A stretch of DNA of 64,000 nt from Jidongwangia harbinensis (GCF_020216025.1 NZ_JAIWNC010000002.1:124001-188000); one strand, 5' to 3'; shown: positions 34,783 to 43,650, counted from the stretch's first letter. Translations and numbers: made by a program. The notes: a model not told the origin generated them from the letters alone.

Positions 34783-35670
34783 TCAGGCCGCGTCGGTGAG
34801 GACCACCGAGCGGGTGAGCAGGCGGGGATGGTCGGGATCGAGGCCGCGGTGGGCGGCCAGGGCGATGGCGAAGCGCTGGGCCAGGACCAGCTGAGCGAGG
34901 GGATCCCGCTCGTCGCGGTAGGTGGTGGCGCCGGCGGAGCGGGCCACCTCGTCCAGATCGGCGGGTACGGCGCCGAACGAGAAGACCAGGCTGCGCGGTC
35001 CGGCGACGGCGACCGGCCCGTGCCGGAAATCCATCGCCGGGTACGACTCGGAGTACGCCTGCGCCGCCTCGCGCACCTTCAGTGCCGCCTCGTGGGCCAG
35101 CCCGACGGTCCAGCCGGTGCCGAGGAACACCAGGTGTTCGATGGTCGCCGGGTCGGCCGGCAGCGGTGCGGTCAGCGCCGCGGCGCCGTCCGCGAGCAGT
35201 GTGGACAGGTCGGCGCCGTACGCCGCCCGGGCCGCCACCAGCACGGTGGTGGGGAAGCGGGTCTGCACCACGCTGGTCTCGTCGGCGAAGTCCAGCAGCA
35301 GCCGCTCGTCGGTGAGCGCGTCGACCGGCATGCCGGGGACGGCGGTGATGGCCACCCGGCGGGTGCCGGTGGGTGCCTGCCGCAGCGCCTCCAGGACTTC
35401 GGTGGAGGTGCCGGACCGGGTGATCGCGATGATGCGGTCGTACCGCCGCCGGGGAACGTACTCGGAGGCGCAGACCGCGTCGGTCTCGCCGAGGCCGGCG
35501 CTCTCGCGCAGTTCGGCGATGCTCTGGGCGACGAACCAGGAGGTGCCGCACCCGAGCACCAGCACGCGTTCGCCGGGCGCGGTGAGTGCCCGCCGGGCCT
35601 CGTCGGTGTGGGCGAGGGCCCGGTGCCAGACGGTGGGCTGGCTGCTGATTTCCGCGGACGTGTCGTTCAT
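34783..35670 (-). CDS. Double SIS-domain sugar isomerase/deaminase (AgaS-like)
   Basis: A 295-aa protein with two SIS (phosphosugar-binding) domains. First: VLVLGCGTSWFVAQSIAEL and IAITRSGTSTEVLEAL (Ser/Thr phosphate loop). Second: LVFLGTGWTVGLAHEAALKVREAA then ESYPAMDFRHGPVAVA, with the catalytic-type Glu and His. This layout is shared by AgaS galactosamine-6-phosphate deaminase/isomerase, FrlB and the isomerase half of GlmS. In the company of a LacC-type kinase and GatY-type aldolase in the region, AgaS function (GalN-6-P to tagatose-6-P) is attractive but not proven. Probably translated from a nearly leaderless mRNA (see promoter). Confidence 0.85.
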   Translation of the reverse strand: MNDTSAEISSQPTVWHRALAHTDEARRALTAPGERVLVLGCGTSWFVAQSIAELRESAGLGETDAVCASEYVPRRRYDRIIAITRSGTSTEVLEALRQAPTGTRRVAITAVPGMPVDALTDERLLLDFADETSVVQTRFPTTVLVAARAAYGADLSTLLADGAAALTAPLPADPATIEHLVFLGTGWTVGLAHEAALKVREAAQAYSESYPAMDFRHGPVAVAGPRSLVFSFGAVPADLDEVARSAGATTYRDERDPLAQLVLAQRFAIALAAHRGLDPDHPRLLTRSVVLTDAA

Positions 35671-35678
35671 GTTCGAGG

Positions 35679-35706
35679 ATTATGCTCGTTTGTTTTCGCT
35701 TAACAA
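35679..35706 (-). promoter_or_regulatory. Promoter of the SIS/ABC sugar operon, nearly leaderless
   Basis: On the minus strand TTGTTA (35706-35701), 16 bases, CATAAT (35684-35679). The predicted start, about seven bases beyond, falls at or next to the ATG at 35670, so the mRNA would have essentially no 5' leader. It is the best -10 in the region. Confidence 0.55.
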
Positions 35707-35728
35707 GATGTCGTCACCAAACGAGCAT
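35682..35728. promoter_or_regulatory. Operator: perfect 11-bp inverted repeat over the SIS operon promoter
   Basis: ATGCTCGTTTG (35682-35692) and CAAACGAGCAT (35718-35728) are exact inverted arms 25 bases apart. One arm covers the -10 and the other sits upstream of the -35. GTTTGTTTTC next to the first arm resembles GTTCGTTTTC before the GH4 gene (37116-37107, minus), typical DeoR-family half-site composition, so the DeoR gene at 37168 is the natural candidate repressor. Confidence 0.6.
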
Positions 35729-35742
35729 TCCACGATGCGCGT

Positions 35743-37050
35743 TCAGGCCGAGACCGGCGCGCGGAGCGACTCGGGAAGCAGCTCGCCGTGTGCCTCGACG
35801 AGTTCGTCGCACAGTGCCCAGATGGCCTCCACGCCCAGCGTGGCGGCCGTGTTCGGGTCCACCATGGCGGCCTGCCGGATCATCCGCGGATCGCCCGTGA
35901 CGGCCGCCCGCACGGTCAGCTCGCCGACGCTCACGAACGCGCGGTTCAGCGCCGCGCACTGCACCGGCAGGTCGCCCACCCGCTCCGGCCGCACGCCGAG
36001 CCGGTCCACCACGCACGGCACCTCCACGGCGTACCCCTGCGGCAGGTTCGTGATCAGCCCGGCGTTGGCCACGTTGGCGTGGATCCGGCGCATGGTGCCG
36101 GTGGTGACGCTGTGGATGATCTGCGGCGCGTACTCGGTGGCGTCCCGGCTCACGTCCAGCGGCTCGCCGGCCAGCACGGAGGCACGGGTGGCGTGGTACT
36201 CGGCGACGTTCTCCGCGCTGATCCGCAGGTAGTCGCCGACCGGGATGCGCAGCCGCTCGATCTCCGCGTCGTCGTGCAGGTACCACGGCACGTACTCGCT
36301 GGAGTGCTCGCTGGTCTCGGTGGGGAAGTAGCCGAGCCGCCGGTACATGTCCATCCGCACCCGGCGGCGCAGCTGCGGGTCGAACTCCAGCAGCGCGTCC
36401 AGCCGCGGGTACAGCGACTCGCCCCGGTGTTCGAGACGCAGCAGCCAGGACTGGTGGTTCACGCCGGCACCGGTGTAGTCCACCTCGTCGACCGGCACGC
36501 CGAGCAGGGCACTGAGGTCGTGCACGGTCCAGTACACCGAATGGCACAGGCCGACCACGTTGAGGTCCGGCGCGATCGCCGCCAGATAGCCGACGTTCAT
36601 CGCCATCGGATTCGTGTAGTTGAGCAGCCAGGCGTCCGGGCACAGCTCGCGCATGTCCGCGGCGATGCCGGCCAGCACCGGGAACGTGCGCAGCGCCCGG
36701 AAGATGCCGCCGACGCCGAGCGTGTCGCCGATGGTCTGGCGCAGGCCGTACTTCGCCGGTATCCGGAAGTCGCGCACGGTGGCCTCGTGCATGCCCACCT
36801 GGATCGCGTTGATCACGAAGTCCGCGCCGTCCAGCACGGTCCGCCGCTCCAGGCTGGTACGGATCACCGGATCGGCGCCGAGTTGCTCGGCGGTACGCCG
36901 GGCGATGGCGGCGGCCGTCTCCAGCCGCTCGTCGTCGATGTCGTGCAGGGCGAGCGTGACGCCCCGCAACTCGTCGAACGAAAGGATGTCGGCGAGCAGC
37001 TCACGGGTGAAGACGACGCTGCCCGCGCCGAGGAAGGCGATCACTGTCAT
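35743..37050 (-). CDS. GH4 family glycosidase (alpha-galactosidase MelA type)
   Basis: A 435-aa cytoplasmic NAD- and metal-dependent glycosidase. The N-terminal Rossmann motif is VIAFLGAGSVVFTRELL; metal and catalytic landmarks include NYTNPMAMN, GLCHSVYW and GVNHQSWLLRLEH, where Cys and His coordinate Mn2+. These match the alpha-galactosidase branch of GH4 rather than the 6-phospho-glycosidase branch. The ATG at 37050 gives a proper start at the NAD fold; the open frame extends 32 codons upstream into the control region. Faces the DeoR gene divergently. Acts on sugars brought in by the adjacent importer. Confidence 0.92.
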   Translation of the reverse strand: MTVIAFLGAGSVVFTRELLADILSFDELRGVTLALHDIDDERLETAAAIARRTAEQLGADPVIRTSLERRTVLDGADFVINAIQVGMHEATVRDFRIPAKYGLRQTIGDTLGVGGIFRALRTFPVLAGIAADMRELCPDAWLLNYTNPMAMNVGYLAAIAPDLNVVGLCHSVYWTVHDLSALLGVPVDEVDYTGAGVNHQSWLLRLEHRGESLYPRLDALLEFDPQLRRRVRMDMYRRLGYFPTETSEHSSEYVPWYLHDDAEIERLRIPVGDYLRISAENVAEYHATRASVLAGEPLDVSRDATEYAPQIIHSVTTGTMRRIHANVANAGLITNLPQGYAVEVPCVVDRLGVRPERVGDLPVQCAALNRAFVSVGELTVRAAVTGDPRMIRQAAMVDPNTAATLGVEAIWALCDELVEAHGELLPESLRAPVSA

Positions 37051-37106
37051 GGCGGGATTGTTCGCGGTTGTGTCGCGAACGCGCAAGGAAAACTGGCCTA
37101 TCGCTT

Positions 37107-37116
37107 GAAAACGAAC
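37107..37116 (-). promoter_or_regulatory. DeoR-type half-site between the GH4 and deoR-type genes
   Basis: Minus strand GTTCGTTTTC, one mismatch from GTTTGTTTTC at 35688-35697. A near-palindrome GCG-T-TTGATCAA-G-CGC lies close by at 37128-37143. Both fall in the 117-base divergent spacer, where a repressor would control both genes. Confidence 0.4.
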
Positions 37117-37167
37117 TACAGTGACTGCGCGTTTGATCAAGCGCATCGATCGATCTTGTGAGAAGCC

Positions 37168-37950
37168 ATGCCACCGAGTTCGTTACGCCGGGCCGACCGG
37201 GTGTCGGCGATCCTGGAGCGGGTCGCCAGCCACGGTTCGGTGGATGCCGGTCACCTTGCCGACGAGTTCGCGGTCTCGCCCGCCACCATCCGGCGCGACC
37301 TGCAGACCCTGGAAGATCAACGGCTGCTCTCCCGTACCCACGGCGGTGCGGTCGCGGTCGACGTGGCCTACGAGCTGCCGGTGCGCTACCGGGTCGGCCA
37401 GCACCGCGAGCAGAAGGCGCTGGTCGCCCAGAAGGTCGCCGAGCTGCTGCCCAAGGGCCCGCTCACGCTCGGGCTCACCGGCGGCACCACCACGCACCTG
37501 CTGGCCCGGCTGCTGGCCGAGCGGGTCGACCTGACCGTGGTCACCAACGCCCTCAACATCGCCGCCGAACTGGCGCTCCGGCCGCGGCTGAAGCTGATCA
37601 TGACCGGCGGCGTCTCCCGTACCCAGTCGTACGAGCTGGTCGGGCCGATCGCCGACCAGGCCCTGGCCGGGCTGAACATGGCGGTGGCGGTGGTCGGCGT
37701 GGACGGCATCAGCGCCCGCGGCGGCCTCACCACGCACGACGAGATCGAGGCGAACACGAACGCCACGATGATCCGCCGCGCCGACCGGGTGATCGTGGTG
37801 GCCGACGGCTCCAAGGTGGGCAAGGTCTGCCTGGCCGGGATCTGCCCGATCACCGACGTGGCCCTGCTGGTGACCGACACCAGCGCGGACGCGGCCGGGG
37901 TGGACGCGATCCGGCGGGCCGGCACCGAGGTCGTGGTCGCCGGCGGGTGA
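37168..37950 (+). CDS. DeoR/GlpR-family sugar-phosphate-responsive repressor
   Basis: A 260-aa repressor. N-terminal winged helix: RVSAILERVASHGSVDAGHLADEF, SPATIRRDLQTLEDQRLLSRTHGGAV, the DeoR signature. The C-terminal domain is an isomerase-like sensor with LGLTGGTTTHLLARLL, VVTNALNIAAEL and VGVDGISARGGLTTHD, which binds a sugar phosphate. Divergent from the GH4 gene and likely to control the GH4/SIS/ABC genes; equivalent in position to AgaR of galactosamine loci (inference). Confidence 0.92.
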   Translation: MPPSSLRRADRVSAILERVASHGSVDAGHLADEFAVSPATIRRDLQTLEDQRLLSRTHGGAVAVDVAYELPVRYRVGQHREQKALVAQKVAELLPKGPLTLGLTGGTTTHLLARLLAERVDLTVVTNALNIAAELALRPRLKLIMTGGVSRTQSYELVGPIADQALAGLNMAVAVVGVDGISARGGLTTHDEIEANTNATMIRRADRVIVVADGSKVGKVCLAGICPITDVALLVTDTSADAAGVDAIRRAGTEVVVAGG

Positions 37951-38070
37951 GCCGGGCGGTCGGTGGCCGCCCCGGGACTTGAGGTCCCGCCGCCGGTCGC
38001 GCAGCATTGCGGCATCGACCCGGTGCGGCGGTGGGACGCACCGGAGGTGTCTCGTCCGGCGAGGAGTCGC

Positions 38071-39309
38071 ATGGCCCACGACCCCGGCCGCGTCCCGGAG
38101 GACCCGCGCCGCCGCAACCTGGGTGCGCTGCTGCGGCACGTGCACCTGGCCGGCCCGACGTCCCGCACCGCACTGGCCGACCGGATGGGCGTCAACCGCA
38201 GCACCGTGCTGGCGCTGATCGCGGACCTGCGCTCGGCCGGCCTGGTGCACGAGGACCCACCCGCCGGAACCCGCGGGGCCGGCCGGCCGTCGCTGGTGGT
38301 CCGCCCGGCGCGTGAGCGGATCTACGTGCTGGCGTTCGACGTCGCGGTGGACCGGCTGGTGGCCGCCCGGGTGGCCCTCGGCGGCGCGGTGCTGGACCGG
38401 CGCGAGGCGGTCCGCCCGCGCAGCGGGCCCGACCTGGACACGGTGGTCGCGGTGCTGGGCGACCTGGGCCGCGCGCTGCACCGCGCGGCCCCCGCCGACG
38501 CGCTGTGCGCCGGGCTCGGTGCGTCGTACTGCGGCCTGATCCGCCCGGCCGACGGCACCGTGCGGTACGGCCCCGACCTGGGCTGGGTCGACCAGTCGTT
38601 CGGTACGGCCCTGGGTCGCGAACTGGCGCTCGGCCTGCCGGTGCGGGTCGGCAACGAGGCACACCTGGGGGCGCTGGCCGAACACCTGCGCGGGGCCGGC
38701 AGCGGGGTCCGCGACCTGATCTACCTGCACGGCGACGTCGGCGTGGGCGGCGGCGTCATCGCCGGCGGCGAGCTGGTCCGGGGCGACGGCGGGTACGGCG
38801 CCGAGCTGGGCCACATGGTGGTCAACCCGTACGACGGGCGGCTGTGTCTGTGCGGGTCGCACGGCTGCCTGGAGGCCGAGGTGGGGGAGCGGGCCCTGCT
38901 GGACGCGGCCGGCCGTCCGCCGGAGCTGACCGGCCGGGAGGCGGTGCGGGCCGTGGTGGACGCCGCGGCGGCGGGCGAGCCGGCGGCGCGGCGGGCGGTG
39001 GAGCGGATCGGGGACTGGCTCGGCATCGGCGTGGCGAACCTGATCAACCTGTTCAACCCCGGCATGGTGGTCTTCGGCGGCATGCTCCGCGACGTCTACC
39101 GCGGGTCCGCCGAGCAGGTCGGCCGCCGGATCGCCACGAACGTGCTCCCGGTCTCCCGGGAGCGGGTGCGGCTGCGTACCGCCGGGCTGGGCGACGACAG
39201 CACGCTGGTGGGCGCCGCCGAGCTGGGATTCGCCGCGTTGCTCGAGACGCCGCTGGAAACCCGCGACGCCGCAGCCGCCGCCCGGCGTGTCGCGCTTGCC
39301 GGAAAATAG
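38071..39309 (+). CDS. ROK-family transcriptional repressor (NagC/XylR type)
   Basis: A 412-aa regulator. GAGGAG lies four bases before the ATG. N-terminal MarR-like HTH (NLGALLRHVHLAGPTSRTALADRMGVNRSTVLALI). The sugar-kinase-like domain has the ROK signature region (GVGGGVIAGGELVRGDGGYGAELGHMVV) and zinc-binding CLCGSHGCLEAEVG. ROK repressors sense free or phosphorylated sugars. Lies 120 bases after the DeoR gene in the same direction. Confidence 0.93.
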   Translation: MAHDPGRVPEDPRRRNLGALLRHVHLAGPTSRTALADRMGVNRSTVLALIADLRSAGLVHEDPPAGTRGAGRPSLVVRPARERIYVLAFDVAVDRLVAARVALGGAVLDRREAVRPRSGPDLDTVVAVLGDLGRALHRAAPADALCAGLGASYCGLIRPADGTVRYGPDLGWVDQSFGTALGRELALGLPVRVGNEAHLGALAEHLRGAGSGVRDLIYLHGDVGVGGGVIAGGELVRGDGGYGAELGHMVVNPYDGRLCLCGSHGCLEAEVGERALLDAAGRPPELTGREAVRAVVDAAAAGEPAARRAVERIGDWLGIGVANLINLFNPGMVVFGGMLRDVYRGSAEQVGRRIATNVLPVSRERVRLRTAGLGDDSTLVGAAELGFAALLETPLETRDAAAAARRVALAGK

Positions 39310-39461
39310 GGCTTCACCTGCGAAAATGCCGGTTCGGCGGGGCATCATCGGGGCCACCGGACAATCCGATTGAGTCTCGCTTTCCGCCGTATCGGGTTGG
39401 TAGCATGCCGCGATCATGGCTTGGTGGCCCGGCCGCTTACGGGTCTCGACGGAGGTCTCCC

Positions 39462-40274
39462 GTGACCGACAATCGGATGAAGGATCGCGTCAAAGTGATG
39501 TTTGCAGGGACCACCCCGGAAAGTGAGACGTCGGAGCACGCAATGGTCATGCCGAACGCCGGCGGTCTGCCGAACCAGGCCCTGCACGTCCTGACCCTGG
39601 CGCAGCGCACCGCCGAGGAGCACGTCGCCACCGCACACCAGCAGGCCGACAAGATCCGTACCGACGCCCTCGCGGCGGCCGAGCAGATCGCCCGGGACGC
39701 GCAGGTGCACGCGCACGACGTCCGCCGCGAGGCCGACAAGGTGCTGTTCGAGGCGCGGGCCGCGGCGGAGCAGGCCGCCCGGGAGGAACGCGCCCGGGCG
39801 GAGGACGCACGGCGCAACGCCGACAAGATCGTCGCCGACGCCCGCGCCCAGGCCGAGGCCATCGCGGCCGAGGCCCGGGCCAACGCGGAGCACCTGCGGC
39901 TGCAGGCCCAGCAGCGGTACGACGACGTGGTCGGCAGCCTCGGCACCAAGCGGGAGGGCCTGCAGCAGCAGATCGAGGCGCTCGAGCGGTTCGACCACGA
40001 GTACCGTGCCCGGCTCACCGCCTTCATGCAGGGCCAGATGCGTGCGCTGTGGGTGGACCAGCCCCAGGTGGCGGCGGACCTGCCCGGCCAGGAGGCGGAC
40101 GAGGAGCCGGCCCCGCCGCGGGAACTGGTCGCCGCGCAGGGGCCGGTGCAGGGTCCGGAACCCGCTCAGGACGACGACGACGAGAACGCGGAGCGGCCCG
40201 CCGTCCCGGCGCAGCGGCAGGGCTCCGACACCGAGGCGGTACCGGTCGGAGCACACGCCGCCCGCGACGAGTAA
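39462..40274 (+). CDS. DivIVA-like coiled-coil protein
   Basis: A 270-aa cytoplasmic protein. GTG at 39462 follows GGAGG by six bases. Residues about 45-190 form a long coiled coil rich in Ala, Glu and Arg (AEEHVATAHQQADKIRTDAL, RREADKVLFEARAAAEQAAR, RRNADKIVADARAQAEAIAA). A conserved patch follows (LQQQIEALERFDHEYRARLTAFMQGQMRALW) that is typical of the DivIVA/Wag31-related proteins of polar-growing actinobacteria. The last 70 residues are acidic and disordered. Probably a cytoskeletal or polarity factor; not the essential DivIVA itself, which has an N-terminal membrane-binding motif absent here. Confidence 0.85.
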   Translation: MTDNRMKDRVKVMFAGTTPESETSEHAMVMPNAGGLPNQALHVLTLAQRTAEEHVATAHQQADKIRTDALAAAEQIARDAQVHAHDVRREADKVLFEARAAAEQAAREERARAEDARRNADKIVADARAQAEAIAAEARANAEHLRLQAQQRYDDVVGSLGTKREGLQQQIEALERFDHEYRARLTAFMQGQMRALWVDQPQVAADLPGQEADEEPAPPRELVAAQGPVQGPEPAQDDDDENAERPAVPAQRQGSDTEAVPVGAHAARDE

Positions 40275-40278
40275 CCGG

Positions 40279-41166
40279 CTACCTGTCCACGCCCACCCAC
40301 CCATCCGCGAGCGCCGGGTCGCCGAAGACGGTCACCCCGGCGATGCCGTCGTGGCGGACGTCGAGCACCGCGATGCCATACGGTTGCCCGTACAGATGGG
40401 CGGTGACCCCGGGCTGGCCGTTGACGATCACGCGGTCCATCCGCCAGTCGCCGGGGCGGCCGACCGCCATGGCGAATACCGGGGAACAATCAGCCACGCC
40501 GGCGAACCACTGCCGGTTCGGCAGCAGTTCCAGCGTGACATCCACCCGGACGACCGCCATCAGGGCTTCGACGTCCGCCGTCTCGAACGCGGTCACGTAC
40601 GCGTCGAGCAGCCGCCGCGCCTGCGGGGAACGGGGCTCGACGACGTCGTCCGGACCCTGATCGACCTCGGCCAGCCGGGTCCGGGCGCGTTGCAGGCTGC
40701 TCTTCACGGCGCCGACCGACATGTCCATGATCTCGGCCACCTCGGCGGCGGGGAACGCCAGCACGTCGCGGAGCAGGAACACGGCCCGCTGGACGGGCGG
40801 CAGCGTCTGCATCGCGGCGACCAATGCCAGCCGCAGGTCGGCGCGGTCCCCGGGGAACGGCTCGATCCACGTCTGCGGCGGTAGCACGTCCGGTGGCCCG
40901 TCCCCGTCGCCGGTGGGCGCGCCGAGGCCCGACGGCAGGGCGCGCCGGCCCCGATCCCGGGCCACGTTGAGGCACACGTTGGTCGCGATGCGGTGCAGCC
41001 ACGTCCGCACCGACGACCGCTGCTCGAAGGCGTCCCAGGCGCGCCAGCCGCGCAGGTAGGTCTCCTGGACCGCGTCCTCGGCCTCGTGCCAGGACCCGAG
41101 CATCCGGTAACTGTGCGCCAGCAACTCGCCGCGCAGATGGGCCGCCCCCCGCTCGAAATCGCTCAC
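40279..41166 (-). CDS. ECF RNA polymerase sigma factor with SnoaL-like C-terminal domain
   Basis: A 295-aa sigma factor of the SigG/SigJ-like type. Region 2 is AHLRGELLAHSYRMLGSWHEAEDAVQETYLRGWRAW; region 4 is LPPVQRAVFLLRDVLAFPAAEVAEIMDMSVGAVKSSLQRAR. Residues about 195-295 form a SnoaL/NTF2-like domain (LLDAYVTAFETADVEALMAVV, GVTVFGDPALADGW) that regulates such sigma factors in place of a separate anti-sigma factor. GTG at 41166 overlaps the hydrolase stop as GTGA and is preferred over an ATG eight codons upstream. Confidence 0.92.
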   Translation of the reverse strand: MSDFERGAAHLRGELLAHSYRMLGSWHEAEDAVQETYLRGWRAWDAFEQRSSVRTWLHRIATNVCLNVARDRGRRALPSGLGAPTGDGDGPPDVLPPQTWIEPFPGDRADLRLALVAAMQTLPPVQRAVFLLRDVLAFPAAEVAEIMDMSVGAVKSSLQRARTRLAEVDQGPDDVVEPRSPQARRLLDAYVTAFETADVEALMAVVRVDVTLELLPNRQWFAGVADCSPVFAMAVGRPGDWRMDRVIVNGQPGVTAHLYGQPYGIAVLDVRHDGIAGVTVFGDPALADGWVGVDR

Positions 41167-42014
41167 CGGACCAGTGTCGACCGCAGCCATGATCCCGCCT
41201 CCCGGACCGCCTCATCGGCCACGCTCGTGCGACCGGCCGCCATCTGGAAGGTGTGGACCTGGCCGGGGAACTCGTCGAGCCGGACCTCGACACCGGCGGC
41301 CCGCATCCGCCGAGCCAGCCGTCTGCTGTCGTCCAGCAGCGCCTCCTCCGCACCGACCTGAAGGTACGCCGGCGGCAACCCGCGCGGATCGGCGTGGATC
41401 GGCGCCGCCAGCGGGTCGTGCGGGTCCGCCCCGGCCAGGTAGTCGGCCGCCAGCCCACGGACCAGTTCCCGGGTGAAGAACGGATCGCTGCCCGTGTCGT
41501 ACGAGGTGCCGTCGGCCTCGAGATCGGTCCATGCCGACAGCAGCAACAAGGACGCCGGCATCGGCAGATCCTCCGCCCTGAGGCGTACCGCGAGGCCGAT
41601 CGCCAGCGTCGCACCACAGGAGTCGCCGGCCACGGCGATCGGACCGGCTCCGCGGCCGAGCAGCCACCGGTAGGCCGCCGTCACGGTGTCGAGCTGACCG
41701 GGGAACACGTGCTCCGGCACCAGGCCGTACTCGACGGCGAACGTCTCCACCCCGGCGGCCCGTGCCAGGTGACCGAACATCCGGCGATGAGTCGCCGCCG
41801 ACCCGCTGACGAAACCGCCGCCGTGGATTGCCATGATCACCGGCCCGGCCGGGGCGTCCGGCGGACGCAGCCACAGTCCGGCCGGCGTCTCCACCCGCAC
41901 CGTCGCTACGCCGTCCGGGTCGGTGGCCAGTGTCTCCCAGGCCGGGGTCTGCGGTTCGTCCCGGGCCAGCGCCGCCCACCGTGCGCGGTTCGGGTCGCTC
42001 GTCGTCGTGGTCAT
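41163..42014 (-). CDS. Alpha/beta hydrolase, hormone-sensitive-lipase family
   Basis: A 283-aa esterase. Oxyanion-hole motif AIHGGGFVSGSAA, nucleophile elbow VAGDSCGATLA (Ser), acid and base in the C-terminal part (DDSRRLARRM region and PGQVHTFQMAAG with His). The ATG at 42014 starts at a natural N-terminus; an upstream in-frame ATG is 16 codons away. Co-translated with the ECF sigma factor through a GTGA overlap, so it may be part of that sigma factor's regulatory unit. Confidence 0.9.
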   Translation of the reverse strand: MTTTTSDPNRARWAALARDEPQTPAWETLATDPDGVATVRVETPAGLWLRPPDAPAGPVIMAIHGGGFVSGSAATHRRMFGHLARAAGVETFAVEYGLVPEHVFPGQLDTVTAAYRWLLGRGAGPIAVAGDSCGATLAIGLAVRLRAEDLPMPASLLLLSAWTDLEADGTSYDTGSDPFFTRELVRGLAADYLAGADPHDPLAAPIHADPRGLPPAYLQVGAEEALLDDSRRLARRMRAAGVEVRLDEFPGQVHTFQMAAGRTSVADEAVREAGSWLRSTLVR

Positions 42015-42074
42015 GATGGGTAGACCCCGGCCGGGCCGCAAAGGAATCGGTCCCGGCAGCACGGGCCGCCGTGC

Positions 42075-43622
42075 TCAGAATCGCCGGAAGACCGCCAGCG
42101 CGGGCAGCGCATACCCGCGGTAGTCGAACAGCGCCTGGTTCTCCCACCCGTCCCCGGACGCCGGGTCGGCCGGATCCCAACCGGCACCTGGCACCGCGGT
42201 CCAGGTCGGCTCCCAGTAGAAGACCCCCAGCGCCCCCGGCACCCCGGCCACCACGGTCAGGATGTCCCGCAGCGCGTCGGCCTGCCCGCGTGGTGTCGCC
42301 GGATGTCCGCCGGCCTCGGCCAGGCCGGCGTTGAAGATGTTCGCCTGGTGGTCGTTCTCGGCGGTGGTGAAGCCGTACGCGGTCTCGGCCACCAGCACCG
42401 GCCGGCCGTACCGGGTGGACAGGTCGATCAGGTTGGCCTGCAACGCGCCCAGCGACCCGTGCCAGTAGACGTAGTGCGAGACCGCGATGACGTCGAACGG
42501 CACGCCGCGGGTGGTGGCCTGGTCGAACCACCACCGGTGGCCCGCGTTGTCGCCGCCTTCGGCCAGGTGCAGGACCACCCGGGTACGGGGCGACGCCGCC
42601 TTGACCGCGGTGCTGCCGGCGGTCAGCAGGGCGGCCAGCCCGTCCCAGTTGTCCCAGCGTCCGTCCGGCCAGAGCAGGCCGCCGTTGATCTCGTTGCCGA
42701 TCTGCGCCAGGTCCGCGGGCGTGCCCTGGCGGCGCAGCGCGTGCAGGGTGGCGTACGTGTGGTCGTACAGGGCCTGCCGTAGTCCGGCGAAGTCCAGCCC
42801 GGCCCAGGCGGCCGGCTTGTTCTGCTTGCCGGGGTCGGCCCAGGCGTCGGAGTAGTGGAAGTCGATCAGCAGTTCCTGCCCGGCGGCGTGGGCGCGGCGC
42901 GCCTTGGCCAGTACGTCGTCCAGGTCGGAGTAGCCGTCCGGCGGGTCGACCCACACCTTGAGCCGGATGTGGTCCACGTGGTTCGCGGCGAGCAGCCGGA
43001 ACGGGTCGCGGCGGGCGCCGCCGGGGCCGCGGTACACCGCGCCGTAGGCCTCGTTCTTGCTGACGTGGGAGACGTCGGCTCCGGTGATCGCGAGCGGGGT
43101 GCCGGGTGCGCTCCCGGTCGCCGCGAGCCGCACGTCGTCGAAGTTGGTCCACTGGCCGGCCTCGGCGTCGGAGTGCAGCGTCACGGTGCACCGGCCGCCG
43201 GCGCCGACCCGGGCGGTGACCGCGAGCCGGACCCATTCCGCGCCGGTGCGGGGAACGGCCGCCCGCTGGTCGGCGCCGCCGCAGTCGCGCAGCCCGACGT
43301 ACGCGTCCGGCTGGTTGCCCGCGGACCGGACCCGCACGCTGAGCGTGTGGTTGCCGCGGGCGAGGCCGGTCACGGTCTGGCTGGTGGTGATCCGGTACGC
43401 GGTGCCGGCGTAGTGGGTCAGGTGGGTCGTTCCGGTATGCCCGCCGGCCTCGGTGAACCCGGCCGTCCGGGCGCCGGTCTCGGTCCAGCCGGCGGGTTCC
43501 TGGTCGGCTCCGGACTCGAAACCCGGATTCGCCAGGGGTACGTCCAAAGCGGCGGCCGGCGCGGCTGCGGACAGGGCGACGGCGGCGGCGGTGAACAGGA
43601 CGAGGACCGGTCGACGGTGCAT
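42075..43622 (-). CDS. Secreted GH53 endo-beta-1,4-galactanase with N-terminal carbohydrate-binding module
   Basis: A 515-aa exported galactanase acting on arabinogalactan side chains of pectin. Signal peptide 1-25 (ending APAAA). Residues about 27-168 are a beta-sandwich (LANPGFESG opening, GQWTNFDDVRL closing) resembling the CBM61-type galactan-binding module. GH53 domain from about 178: GADVSHVSKNEAYGAVYRG, IDFHYSDAWADPGKQ, IGNEINGGLLWP with E311 as acid/base, VAETAYGF with E413 as nucleophile. Shares an operon with GH42 directly upstream (28-base gap). Confidence 0.95.
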   Translation of the reverse strand: MHRRPVLVLFTAAAVALSAAAPAAALDVPLANPGFESGADQEPAGWTETGARTAGFTEAGGHTGTTHLTHYAGTAYRITTSQTVTGLARGNHTLSVRVRSAGNQPDAYVGLRDCGGADQRAAVPRTGAEWVRLAVTARVGAGGRCTVTLHSDAEAGQWTNFDDVRLAATGSAPGTPLAITGADVSHVSKNEAYGAVYRGPGGARRDPFRLLAANHVDHIRLKVWVDPPDGYSDLDDVLAKARRAHAAGQELLIDFHYSDAWADPGKQNKPAAWAGLDFAGLRQALYDHTYATLHALRRQGTPADLAQIGNEINGGLLWPDGRWDNWDGLAALLTAGSTAVKAASPRTRVVLHLAEGGDNAGHRWWFDQATTRGVPFDVIAVSHYVYWHGSLGALQANLIDLSTRYGRPVLVAETAYGFTTAENDHQANIFNAGLAEAGGHPATPRGQADALRDILTVVAGVPGALGVFYWEPTWTAVPGAGWDPADPASGDGWENQALFDYRGYALPALAVFRRF

Positions 43623-43650
43623 GGTGGACTCCCTGATCCGTAGCGGGCGG

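Noticed and set aside
41167..41190. ATG start for the ECF sigma factor eight codons upstream of GTG 41166
   Set aside because: It would overlap the hydrolase by 28 bases, while the GTGA overlap at 41166 matches the style of other operons here.
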